Shown piece by piece: positions 15,354-23,036 of a stretch of 33,662 bases of DNA (its first letter is position 1; each line of letters begins with the position of its first letter). Under the pieces are notes generated by a model. It was not told the DNA's origin. It did not search any database and was given only the letters and a program-made list of their open reading frames with translations. Origin of the DNA: Nitrospira sp. (GTDB taxonomy: Bacteria; Nitrospirota; Nitrospiria; Nitrospirales; Nitrospiraceae); assembly GCA_005116965.1 (NCBI GenBank), contig SWDG01000026.1, positions 1 through 33,662 of the forward strand. Reading direction: 5' to 3'. A program made the translations under genes and the position numbers.

Positions 15354-15890
15354 TCACGTTGTGGAAGGGATCCGGTCCTCTTCTTTTTTGTCTTTCGCGA
15401 CCTGCGTCATGTAGCGATCGACCTCTTCACGGCTGAGTTCCTCGACTCGTGTGGCAAAAGCCGGATAGGCCTGACTATGCGTCATGTTGACATAGGGGCC
15501 ACTCAACTGAAGAAACTGCCAGCCTTCGCTTTTGAGTGACTCGACGGTGCGTCGATAATGACGCCACCGCTCGCCATAACGAAAGAACTCCTCCACCGCG
15601 GCGCTCAGCGCCACCACGAGACTGATAATGAACGTGAGCGCTTTTATCAGGTCATCGCCATCGCCGACGGTCCAGCTCACCAGCGCTGGGACGATGACAC
15701 CACCAATGATCGTCGCCAAGCGCAGCACACGATACCACCACAGCGCATCCAGGGCCTTCTCCTCCATCCACGTGATTTGTTCCAACCATCGTGCGCGGAG
15801 AAACTGCTTGTTCAGCTCTGGTAGTTCAATCGCATTGATCAGTTGATCCATTTCAGCTCGCTTGAGTCCATGATCAGTCGTCTTATTCAT
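15354..15890 (-). CDS. SLATT/DUF4231-type two-transmembrane protein (predicted pore effector)
   Basis: 178 residues from the ATG at 15890 with GGAGGTG upstream. An N-terminal helix (RARWLEQITWMEEKALDAL) is followed by two transmembrane helices (about 56-75, LATIIGGVIVPALVSW; about 81-99, LIKALTFIISLVVALSAAV). Then comes the conserved YGERWRHYRRTVESLKSEGWQFL. This is the SLATT (SMODS and SLOG-associating 2TM effector) pattern, also named DUF4231. Such proteins are predicted to open membrane pores when their sensor is triggered. It is the first gene of the minus-strand group SLATT-SLOG-caspase-WD40. Confidence 0.78.
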   Translation of the reverse strand: MNKTTDHGLKRAEMDQLINAIELPELNKQFLRARWLEQITWMEEKALDALWWYRVLRLATIIGGVIVPALVSWTVGDGDDLIKALTFIISLVVALSAAVEEFFRYGERWRHYRRTVESLKSEGWQFLQLSGPYVNMTHSQAYPAFATRVEELSREEVDRYMTQVAKDKKEEDRIPSTT

Positions 15891-16195
15891 AACGCACCTC
15901 CACAGAATCATTCACAACAAAGTAACGGCCATCTGGTTCTCACAGTCTTCGTTTTTAAACGCTCCCACGATTGCAAATGCTCACAGCAATACCCTTGCCC
16001 ACCTAAAACAACGCCGTTCTTCATTCTTGCAATTGGCACAAGCCCATGAATCGACAGAGAACTGGAGCTACGCTGGATGAAGGAGAAGAAGTGGCGATGA
16101 CCGGTGGCCGCCATAACGAGGAATTACACTAGATCATGTGTACCGATACAGATAGCACAAGTAGGAGGAGCAACGTAACCTATAATTATCGTGTT
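15891..16195. other. 305-bp gap
   Basis: Upstream region of the SLATT gene and downstream region of the methyltransferase. No convincing gene; one minus-strand frame (15908-16114) faintly recalls the C-terminal GYW motif of some sensor kinases but lacks its cysteines in order. Confidence 0.4.
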
Positions 16196-16840
16196 CTACC
16201 CTACCCGTCGCACCACCAACACTCCATCCCGAATCGTGACCAATACAGCAGATACGCGTGGGTCTGCGGCCACAGTACGATTGAGCTCTTGAATGGCAGC
16301 GGTTGATTCGTCCGGCGGCGGCTGTTTCAGCACCTCGCCGCTCCACAGGACATTGTCGATCAAGATCACCCCATTCGGGGCCAACAGATCGAGTGCACGT
16401 CGATAGTAATTGAGGTAATTGATCTTGTCGGCATCGATGAAGATGAGATCGAACGGGCCAGAGAGCGTCCGCATCGTGTCGAGCGCCGGGCCCATGCGGA
16501 TGCTGACCTTGCTCCCGCATTGTGCCTGCGCAAAATACCGTCGAGCCACCGCCGCTGATTGCTCGTTGATCTCACAGGTGATCACCGTGCCGGTAGTCGG
16601 CAAGGCTTCGGCAAAGCAGAGGGCGCTGTAACCGGTAAACATCCCGACTTCGAGCACCCGCTTGGCACCGACCAGCTTGGTCATCATTTTGAGAAAGGCC
16701 CCTTCCAACGGACCAACCAGCATCTGGGGATACTCCATTGTCCGATGAGTCTCTTCTCGAAGCGCTCGACAGACTGACGACTCCAGCATGGAATGGGCCT
16801 CCGCATAGGCTTCGATTTCGGATGGAACCAACCTGTTCAT
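16196..16840 (-). CDS. Class I SAM-dependent O-methyltransferase (CCoAOMT/COMT type)
   Basis: 214 residues from the ATG at 16840 (AAGGGAA upstream); the open frame to 16951 is rejected because it would run into the divergent peptidase gene. Motif I is VLEVGMFTGYSALCFAEALP, which binds SAM. DLIFIDADKINYLNYY provides the metal-binding Asp, and GVILIDNVLWSGEV the DN pair typical of Mg2+-dependent catechol/caffeoyl-CoA O-methyltransferases. The length fits the family. The substrate is likely a catechol-like small molecule but cannot be named. It is divergent from the M32 peptidase gene across 101 bp. Confidence 0.88.
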   Translation of the reverse strand: MNRLVPSEIEAYAEAHSMLESSVCRALREETHRTMEYPQMLVGPLEGAFLKMMTKLVGAKRVLEVGMFTGYSALCFAEALPTTGTVITCEINEQSAAVARRYFAQAQCGSKVSIRMGPALDTMRTLSGPFDLIFIDADKINYLNYYRRALDLLAPNGVILIDNVLWSGEVLKQPPPDESTAAIQELNRTVAADPRVSAVLVTIRDGVLVVRRVG

Positions 16841-16941
16841 TGGAATTCCCTTGGATGATTTGAAAAACGCGCCGCCCGTTGCGTACACTGCGACGACCGA
16901 ATCACGGACGTGAATCTTAGCACAGTGACCTGGAGGCCGAA

Positions 16942-18474
16942 TTGAAAACACTCGCCACGTTGGAACCCCTCACCACCAGGCTGATGGAAATTCAGCGCAT
17001 CAATAGCGCCGCCTCGGTCCTCTCGTGGGATCAGGAAACCTATATGCCGGTCGGAGGTGGAGAAGCTCGGGCTGAACAGATCGCCGTGCTCCAAGGCATC
17101 GCCCATCAGAAGCTGGTCTCGCCGGATATGCAGTCTCTCTTGTCGCAATGGATGGATCCTGGCACTGGGCAAGCATCGGATCAAGGGCGTGAGACCTGGG
17201 ATGAACCGTCACGCTCACTCTTACGCGAGGTGTGGCGGGATTTCAGCCGAGCCCAAAAGCTGCCATCGGATTTCGTGGTCAAGCTGAGCCGTGAATGCTC
17301 CCTCGCGCAGCAGGTCTGGGCCGAGGCCAAAACGAAGAACAAATTCGCGATGTTTCTGCCGAATCTCCAGACGGTACTCCAGCTCAAACGCGAAGAGGCG
17401 CAGTATCTTGGCTATCAGGACTCCCCCTATAACGCGCTGTTGGACGTCTATGAACCAGGTGCGACCATTGCGAATCTCCAACCGGTGTTTGCTGCACTCA
17501 AGGCCCGCCTGGTGCCGTTGCTACAAAAGATCACACAGAGCCGGATCAAAATCGATGATAGTGTGTTGCACCACTCCTATGATCACGCCCGACAGCTGGA
17601 GTTTGGACGGCTGGTCTTGACGGCGATGGGCTATGACTTCGAGCGTGGCCGTCTGGATCTGTCAGCCCATCCCTTCACCACGTCGTTTCATCCAACCGAT
17701 GTGCGCGTAACCACCCGTGTTCATGAACATGAACTGCAATCCTGCCTCTTCAGCTGTATCCATGAAGGCGGGCACGGGCTGTACGATCAAGGGTTGGATC
17801 AACGGTATTTCGGGACGCCGTTGGGTGACTCGGTGTCTCTCGGTATTCATGAGAGTCAGTCCCGTCTGTGGGAAAACTGCGTGGGACGTTCGCGGCCATT
17901 TTGGCGCTTCTTCTACCCTGTTTTACAACAGACCTTTCATGACCAGTTGCGCGGCGTGGAGATCGACCAGTTCTATGCCGCAATCAATTGCGTGAAACCG
18001 TCGTTGATTCGCGTGGAAGCCGACGAGCTGACCTACAATCTCCACATCATGCTGCGATTCGAGATCGAGCAGGATCTGCTGGAAGACAAGATTCAGCCAG
18101 AAGACTTACCCACCATCTGGAATCAGAAGATGGAGAAATACCTGGGTATCGTTCCACCCTCTGATGCGGAGGGGGTGTTACAGGATGTCCACTGGTCATT
18201 CGGGGCGTTCGGCTATTTCCCCACGTATACCCTAGGCAACCTCTACTCCGTCCAATTTTTCGAGCAGGCCAAGTTGGAAATACCGAATCTGGAGACTGAG
18301 ATTGCGGCAGGCCAATTATTAAGCTTACGCCGGTGGCTTGAACAGAAGATTCACCGCTGGGGCCGCATGTTCACGCCGGCCCATCTCGCCCAGCGCGTGA
18401 CGGGGGCAACGGTGAGTCCAGAACCTTTTCTCAATTACGCGGAAAAGAAGTACGGCGAGATCTACCAGCTCTGA
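16942..18474 (+). CDS. Carboxypeptidase Taq (M32) metallopeptidase
   Basis: 510 residues, normal for the family. The start is TTG at 16942 with TGGAGG 5 nt upstream. Diagnostic stretches are INSAASVLSWDQETYMP near the N-terminus and the zinc site HEGGH at about 274-278. Then come LGIHESQSRLWEN, VEADELTYNLHIMLRFEIE and GAFGYFPTYTLGNLYSVQF. M32 enzymes are cytoplasmic, all-helical, dimeric carboxypeptidases that remove C-terminal residues from peptides. All catalytic elements are present, so the protein should be active. It overlaps the 3' end of the convergent minus-strand gene by 13 bp. Confidence 0.93.
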   Translation: MKTLATLEPLTTRLMEIQRINSAASVLSWDQETYMPVGGGEARAEQIAVLQGIAHQKLVSPDMQSLLSQWMDPGTGQASDQGRETWDEPSRSLLREVWRDFSRAQKLPSDFVVKLSRECSLAQQVWAEAKTKNKFAMFLPNLQTVLQLKREEAQYLGYQDSPYNALLDVYEPGATIANLQPVFAALKARLVPLLQKITQSRIKIDDSVLHHSYDHARQLEFGRLVLTAMGYDFERGRLDLSAHPFTTSFHPTDVRVTTRVHEHELQSCLFSCIHEGGHGLYDQGLDQRYFGTPLGDSVSLGIHESQSRLWENCVGRSRPFWRFFYPVLQQTFHDQLRGVEIDQFYAAINCVKPSLIRVEADELTYNLHIMLRFEIEQDLLEDKIQPEDLPTIWNQKMEKYLGIVPPSDAEGVLQDVHWSFGAFGYFPTYTLGNLYSVQFFEQAKLEIPNLETEIAAGQLLSLRRWLEQKIHRWGRMFTPAHLAQRVTGATVSPEPFLNYAEKKYGEIYQL

Positions 18475-19016
18475 GCATCGAAGACCGGTCGGCTGTCATA
18501 CCCCAACACCGTGTTGAGCTGTGTGGCGATGACCGGAGGCAACGTAAATTCAGCTTGCACCTCGATCCGATGGGGCACAAGCAGCGTGGTGTGGAACACA
18601 ATATCTCGAATGGGAATCTTCAGCTCAGGGTCCTGCGGGGTGCTCAGCTGAACCGATTCGACGGAGTTCGTGATGGTCCCACTGTCTTGTGGTCCATAGG
18701 CCGCAACGACAGCATCAATAATGTCTTTGACCTTTTCATGGGCCTCCACTCCTTCGATCGCCTGCAGGAGTAAGGGGATCGCTTCCTCCTTGGCCTGATC
18801 AGATACCGTGAAGTTTTCGATCCGGCCTTTTCGACGGAGGGAGGTCAGGTCATTATCGAGATCCTTACTGAACGCTCCATACGCAAAGCGAAAGAATTCG
18901 AAATGGAACGCTTTCAGGCCTTTGGCAAAGGTTTGGAGCTCACACAGAAAACAGAGCTGCTGCAGCTTGACATCGCTCAGCGGACCAAGCGGCTCAGCGA
19001 GTTGCAGAACATACAA
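18462..19016 (-). CDS. Panacea/YwgA-like winged-helix protein
   Basis: 184 residues. The region LAEPLGPLSDVKLQQLCFLCELQTFAKG followed by FEFFRFAYGAFSKDLDNDLTSLRRKGRIENF resembles the Panacea (SocA/DUF4065) and YwgA-type families. Their conserved core reads roughly KLQKLLYF...YGPFSxxLxxDL...GLI. Panacea domains are frequent antitoxins and phage-defence accessories. The rest (about 110-184) has no motif I recognise. Its start lies 40 bp inside the zinc-ribbon gene upstream, in another frame, so translation is probably coupled; a frameshift joining the two into one gene cannot be excluded. The 3' end overlaps the M32 gene by 13 bp. Confidence 0.5.
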   Translation of the reverse strand: MYVLQLAEPLGPLSDVKLQQLCFLCELQTFAKGLKAFHFEFFRFAYGAFSKDLDNDLTSLRRKGRIENFTVSDQAKEEAIPLLLQAIEGVEAHEKVKDIIDAVVAAYGPQDSGTITNSVESVQLSTPQDPELKIPIRDIVFHTTLLVPHRIEVQAEFTLPPVIATQLNTVLGYDSRPVFDAQSW

Positions 19017-19276
19017 GAGCTCTCACTTTTCGCCCCTGGAGATATCTCCGTTAGTAGAATGATTGGCTGCTCTCCTTGGAGGCTTCGCTCTCTTAGAAAG
19101 GCAGAGACCTTCGCTCGGTCTCCGTCACTGCCATCCTTCAATGCTTGCAAAGCAGGGCTTGAGGCACCGTACTTTCCGCAAGCAGGACAGGTGTACATGG
19201 TTACATCCTGCAACCAGGCCAAATTTTCGTAGGTACAACTCTGACCACAGAGCTGACACCTTGCAGGCTCACTCAT
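18977..19276 (-). CDS. Small zinc-ribbon protein
   Basis: 99 residues with AGGTGAG 5 nt before the ATG. CQLCGQSC then YTCPACGKYGAS supply a four-cysteine zinc ribbon. The middle RAKVSAFLRERSLQGEQPIILL is like helices that follow such ribbons in other small uncharacterised proteins. The last 30 residues overlap the downstream Panacea-like gene and look non-conserved. The IS1595 element begins 51 bp upstream of the start codon and may have separated this pair from its promoter. Confidence 0.55.
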   Translation of the reverse strand: MSEPARCQLCGQSCTYENLAWLQDVTMYTCPACGKYGASSPALQALKDGSDGDRAKVSAFLRERSLQGEQPIILLTEISPGAKSESSCMFCNSLSRLVR

Positions 19277-19327
19277 GTCTCACCTACACTCCAATCACAA
19301 TCAGCACAAATCGCATCTTTTGTATAG

Positions 19328-20168
19328 GGTAATTAGGGCGTTTCGTAACCATCTGGTAGGCTGGAGGCCGCATGGTTACGGGATCTCATCGTGTTTTTGG
19401 GTGTGCGGCCAACTTTTTGCGTGGCCGCAAGTGTGTGTTCTGTGGTTCGTTTCGGGTCAATCGGACTCAACGTGGGTATGTCAAATGTCGCACCTGTCGA
19501 CGGCAGAAGAGTCTCGCGAAGCTCCGGCGCGAGATTGCCATTCTGCAGGGATTCTATCAGCAGGTACCCGCCTATCGGTTGGCCCATGACCTGGGCGTCG
19601 ATCCCAAAGTCATCAGCCGGGTCTACCAGAAACTGCGGGCAGCGTTGTTCCACGTCGCCGAATTGGAAGGCATGGCCAGTAAACTGTCGGGCGAGATTGA
19701 ACTGGATGAAGCCTATTTCGGCGGACGACGCAAAGGGCGTCGGGGCCGGGGTGCCGCTGGTAAACGCGTCGTGTTCGGGCTGCTGGAGCGGGATGGGCGC
19801 GTCTATACCAAGGTGGTGGAGCATGTGTCGGCGGACACGCTCATGGCCCACATTCAAACCACCACTCGGAAAGGTTCCGTCTATTACACGGATGCCTTTC
19901 GAGGCTATCAATCGTTGCGACGCTATGGCAAACATCACACGGTCAATCACAGTAAAAGCCTCGTTGATCGCCGGACGAAGAACCACATCAATGGAATTGA
20001 AGGGTTCTGGTCGTTTGCCAAGCATATTCTGTACAATTACCGAGGCGTGTCCAAATATCACTTCCCGATGTATCTGAAGGAAATTGAGTATCGCTTCAAC
20101 CACCGTAAGGAAAACCTTTTCAAGCTCTTCTTACGGTGCTTCTTTGGTTACGTTTCGCCCTAATTACC
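19328..20168 (+). mobile_element. IS1595-family insertion sequence
   Basis: 841 bp with terminal inverted repeats 19328-19351 and 20145-20168. They agree at 21 of 24 positions: outer GGTAATTAGGGCG is identical, TTT faces AAA, then CGTAACCA is identical. One transposase gene fills it. The flanking octamers, TTGTATAG on the left and TAGCGAAA on the right, do not match, so the 8-bp target duplication expected for this family is absent. The right end sits inside a subtilase gene, while the left flank is unrelated intergenic DNA; this points to a rearrangement after insertion. Confidence 0.85.
19372..20163 (+). CDS. IS1595-family (ISXO2-like) transposase
   Basis: 263 residues; TGGAGG precedes the ATG. 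An N-terminal zinc ribbon (CVFCG...CRTCRRQ) and an HTH-like segment (YRLAHDLGVDPKVISRVYQKL) come first. The ISXO2-like catalytic core follows, with aspartates in ELDEAYFGGRRKG and YYTDAFRGY and the third motif NGIEGFWSFAK. The ending YLKEIEYRFNHRKENLF is also typical. The frame is intact, so the enzyme is probably active. Confidence 0.92.
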   Translation: MVTGSHRVFGCAANFLRGRKCVFCGSFRVNRTQRGYVKCRTCRRQKSLAKLRREIAILQGFYQQVPAYRLAHDLGVDPKVISRVYQKLRAALFHVAELEGMASKLSGEIELDEAYFGGRRKGRRGRGAAGKRVVFGLLERDGRVYTKVVEHVSADTLMAHIQTTTRKGSVYYTDAFRGYQSLRRYGKHHTVNHSKSLVDRRTKNHINGIEGFWSFAKHILYNYRGVSKYHFPMYLKEIEYRFNHRKENLFKLFLRCFFGYVSP

Positions 20169-21411
20169 TAGCGAAATTAGCGTCCATAGGGCCAATTTGG
20201 CCAATAGCAGGTATGTTTGTGGGTGCCCAAATGTCCACACCCGCGCCAACGTTTGAAGCCCACCCTTGAGGCCTACCTGTACTGTCAACAGCTCTAGTGT
20301 CAAAAGCTGTATTACCACCGTCCTGCAACGCTCCAACGCAAATAACTCCATCAATAGTACAAGGATGAATATTAGCTGCGTCAACATTCATGCCTGCATT
20401 TCCTGCACTTGCCACTAAAACTATTCCTGCTCCAAGGGCATCGGAAATCGCCTTTGGATAGCCACTATCTTCCTCTTCATCCTGACAAGCTTCTTTGCAG
20501 GACCCGCTATAGCTCATGGAGATAACATCAGCCCCCCAAAGTATTGCAGTTCGTATAGCCTTTACTTGTTGTGATCTTTTAAGAGCCAAATGAAAAAGCA
20601 TAGGGTCAGCAATTAAGCCACCTGTTCCTGCTGCACCAGCACTATTATTAACTAAACCTGTAGCAACACTCGCTGAACCAGTTCCGTGCCAAGGACAAGC
20701 ACCACCACCTGAACACAAGGTTGGGCTCGGAGCGCCAACGGAGTAGTCTCCGACTACAAAATCATATTGCAATGGCTGGATAGGAAAATCAGTGCCAAGG
20801 CCAGGCAGGTTAATTGCGCCGCCTGTTATAGGATCGACATAAAAACCCCCATCGAGAATTGCGACCCACACTCTTCGCTGAATGTGACTCGCTGCGATAA
20901 TTTGCCACGCAGCAAGTACATTTGACCTACTCCCGGTCCGTTGGAACTGCGCTATGTTAAAAGCATCATCATTAATGCATCCGTTTGTTGCTGTTCTAGC
21001 ACATTCACGTGTGGCATTTAACACCTCCTGCTGTAGGAAACTCATATAGTTCAGGACAACTGCATGGCCAGTTGCACGTTCGGCCGCAGAAAGCGCCATC
21101 AGTTTGGCTGCTGCTTCAGAAGAAATCTTAAAGGCACCACCGACACCAGCTTTATTGGCATTGGCAGCAAAATCATCTAAGCTAAACTTGTTTGGGTCAA
21201 CCTGAACCACGTAAGCAGTTGGTTTTAAGTCATCAGGGTTGACCTGTATCCCTAGCTCGGCGGGTGGCGGAGGAACGGTATCATCCTCAATAACTGTGCC
21301 ACCTGTGCGCTTTAAGAAATATTTTAAGGCAGTCTTGTCCGGGCTAGCAAAAATTACCTGATTGGCAATAAAGGTACTCTTAATCCCTTGGCCGATGTCC
21401 AAACATGTCAA
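20164..21411 (-). pseudogene. Subtilase (S8) fragment, cut at both ends
   Basis: The frame shows an inhibitor-like start (QVIFASPDKTALKYFLKRTGG), the catalytic Asp site VWVAILDGGFY, the His site WHGTGSASVATG and the oxyanion Asn in VASAGNAG. It then stops at the edge of the IS1595 element, before the catalytic GTS Ser motif. The 5' end lacks a signal peptide, and its only start (TTG at 21411) lies inside the fur coding region, so the front was also lost. Without the serine it cannot be an active protease. The DNA is more AT-rich than fur and the peptidase M32 gene, which suggests foreign origin. Confidence 0.8.
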
Positions 21412-21826
21412 AGAAATGGGAGCTCTGAAGGAGCACCTCGGGAAGCATCAGCTGAAATTTACACGCCAGCGTGAACTGATCCTCGACGCATTTCTCAAGC
21501 AAGAGCACATCACAGCTGAGGAGATGTACCACCAACTGGCCCGAAAGGATCCACACCTGGGATTGGCAACCATTTACCGCACACTGAACCTCTTCTGCGA
21601 AGCCGGTCTGGCGCAAGCCCGGCACTTCGGCACTCAAACGCAGTACGACAACATCTCGCACAAGGGCCACCACGATCACCTCATCTGCACCGGCTGCGGG
21701 AAGATTGTGGAGTTCGAGAACTGCGACATTGAGCGCCTCCAGGAAGAGGTGGCCTCACGGAACGGCTTTACTATCCAAACCCACCGCCTCGAGCTCTACG
21801 GTCTCTGCTCCCCCTGCCGCCAATGA
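21395..21826 (+). CDS. fur: Fur-family ferric uptake regulator
   Basis: 143 residues from the ATG at 21395; an ATG at 21416 is an alternative and no start has a strong ribosome-binding site. The winged helix (LKFTRQRELILDAFL, then HLGLATIYRTLNLFCEAGLA) is followed by the metal-binding segment SHKGHHDHLICTGCGKIVEFEN and a C-terminal CSPC. This is the usual Fur layout, with one zinc-binding CxxC pair in each place. Predicted role: Fe2+-loaded dimer that represses iron uptake genes. The next operon encodes Fe(III) transport, which supports Fur over Zur or PerR, though these cannot be told apart with certainty. Confidence 0.85.
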   Translation: MSKHVKEMGALKEHLGKHQLKFTRQRELILDAFLKQEHITAEEMYHQLARKDPHLGLATIYRTLNLFCEAGLAQARHFGTQTQYDNISHKGHHDHLICTGCGKIVEFENCDIERLQEEVASRNGFTIQTHRLELYGLCSPCRQ

Positions 21827-21830
21827 CGCT

Positions 21831-21850
21831 CCCCGCAGCTTGCTGCGGGG
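21831..21850 (+). terminator. Hairpin after fur
   Basis: CCCCGCAGC-TT-GCTGCGGGG forms a perfect 9-bp stem 4 bp past the stop codon of fur. No T-run follows, so termination may be partial. Confidence 0.6.
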
Positions 21851-21859
21851 CATCACACG

Positions 21860-21888
21860 TTGACCTCTGGGTGGATTTCTGGTATTCT
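21860..21888 (+). promoter_or_regulatory. Sigma-70-type promoter of the iron operon
   Basis: TTGACC at 21860 and TATTCT at 21883 are separated by 17 bp, the optimal spacing. Each hexamer is close to consensus. Transcription would start near 21895, inside the candidate Fur box. Confidence 0.5.
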
Positions 21889-21891
21889 TTT

Positions 21892-21910
21892 ATTGAGATG
21901 GTTTATCAAT
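21892..21910. promoter_or_regulatory. Candidate Fur box upstream of fbpA
   Basis: ATTGAGATGGTTTATCAAT is a 19-bp imperfect dyad with perfect ATTGA/TCAAT arms. Its inner 15 bp match TGATAATCATTATCA at 10 positions. It covers the predicted transcription start and lies between fur and the Fe(III) transporter. Confidence 0.45.
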
Positions 21911-21953
21911 TTCAAATCAGCCTCTCCCCAACATTGAAATAAAAGGTTCAATC

Positions 21954-23021
21954 ATGCGCATGTTCTTTCACGGTTCCTCTCGCGCCACAGCCCTTGCCCC
22001 TCGACTGAGGGTCGCCGGCGTTTCAGCCGCCTGTTTTCTGATGCTCTTCGGGCTGGTTATGCCGACCATCACCTCTGCTGCCGACAAGTTGACCATCTAT
22101 TCTGGACGGGCTGAACGATTGATCAAACCGGTCCTGGATGCGTTCACGGCAAAGACCGGGATTCAAATCGAGCTGCTCTCATCCGGTACTACCGAGTTGG
22201 TGAACCGGATGAAGGCCGAAGGAGACCGCAGCCCAGCCGATCTCTTCATCACCAATGATGCCGGCAGTTTGGAAATGGCTCGCACGGCTGGACTCTTTCG
22301 CCCATTGAACATGCGGGAAGTCGAGCGTGCCATTCCTCCTCAATTTCGCGCAGCGGATAACAGCTGGATCGGCTTGTCAGGCCGGTTTTGGATTGTTGTG
22401 TACAACACGACACTGGTGAAACCCGATCAGATCAAGTCCTTGCTGGATCTGGCGGATCCAACGTGGAAGGACAAGATCGCCGTTCCCAACGCCGGCAGTG
22501 AATATCTGCAAGCAGGAGTGTCGGTTATTCGCGCCAGTCTCGGTGACGATCACACCAAAAAATTCCTCGAAGGGCTTCGGGATAACGCCGGCACACAGGT
22601 CTACCAAAAAAGCTCACAGATCGTTGACGCCGTCGCCAAGGGGCAGGTCGCCATGGGCATCGTGAATCACTATTACGTCTATCGACATCTCGCCACACAA
22701 CCAGCTGCTCCGCTGGCGGTTGTGATGCCCGATCAACAAGAGGGGGGGATGGGCGCCATCATGAACGTGGCGGGCATCGGCATCCTGAAACACACGCCCC
22801 GCGTGGAGAACGCCAAATTGATCGTGGAATTCCTCGTGGCGCAGGCTGGTCAGAAAATGTTTGCGGACCTCGACAAGGAGTATCCGCTCCATCCCGAGGT
22901 AAAAGCCGACCCAGCGCTGGTGGAACGGAAGAGCTTCCGGGCTGCCTTAGTTCCCTTAACCAAGCTCGCCGAACTCCGAGAGCCCACCTTGCTGCTCATC
23001 GAACAAGTCGGGATGCGGTAA
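21954..23021 (+). CDS. fbpA: Fe(III) ABC transporter, periplasmic binding protein
   Basis: 355 residues. A long signal peptide (about 1-43, ending PTITSAADK) is followed by LTIYSGRAERLIKPVLDAFTAKTGIQIEL, the start of FbpA/IdiA/FutA-type ferric-binding proteins. The late stretch VAMGIVNHYYVYRHL carries the paired tyrosines that bind Fe3+ in this family. The end (FLVAQAGQKMFADLDKEYPLHPEVK) is also typical. It should capture Fe3+ in the periplasm and hand it to the permease. It is the first gene of the six-gene iron run and is probably repressed by Fur. Confidence 0.9.
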   Translation: MRMFFHGSSRATALAPRLRVAGVSAACFLMLFGLVMPTITSAADKLTIYSGRAERLIKPVLDAFTAKTGIQIELLSSGTTELVNRMKAEGDRSPADLFITNDAGSLEMARTAGLFRPLNMREVERAIPPQFRAADNSWIGLSGRFWIVVYNTTLVKPDQIKSLLDLADPTWKDKIAVPNAGSEYLQAGVSVIRASLGDDHTKKFLEGLRDNAGTQVYQKSSQIVDAVAKGQVAMGIVNHYYVYRHLATQPAAPLAVVMPDQQEGGMGAIMNVAGIGILKHTPRVENAKLIVEFLVAQAGQKMFADLDKEYPLHPEVKADPALVERKSFRAALVPLTKLAELREPTLLLIEQVGMR

Positions 23022-23036
23022 CGCTGCGAGCACCCT

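Noticed and set aside
15908-16114. Minus-strand frame reading GLVPIARMKNGVVLGGQGYCCE, reminiscent of the GLVPICAxCKxIRxxxGYW end of some sensor proteins
   Set aside because: The similarity is partial, the cysteines are out of place and no larger gene can be built around it; at best a decayed remnant.
16841-16951. Longer start for the O-methyltransferase
   Set aside because: It would run into the divergent M32 gene; the ATG at 16840 has a good ribosome-binding site and matches family length.
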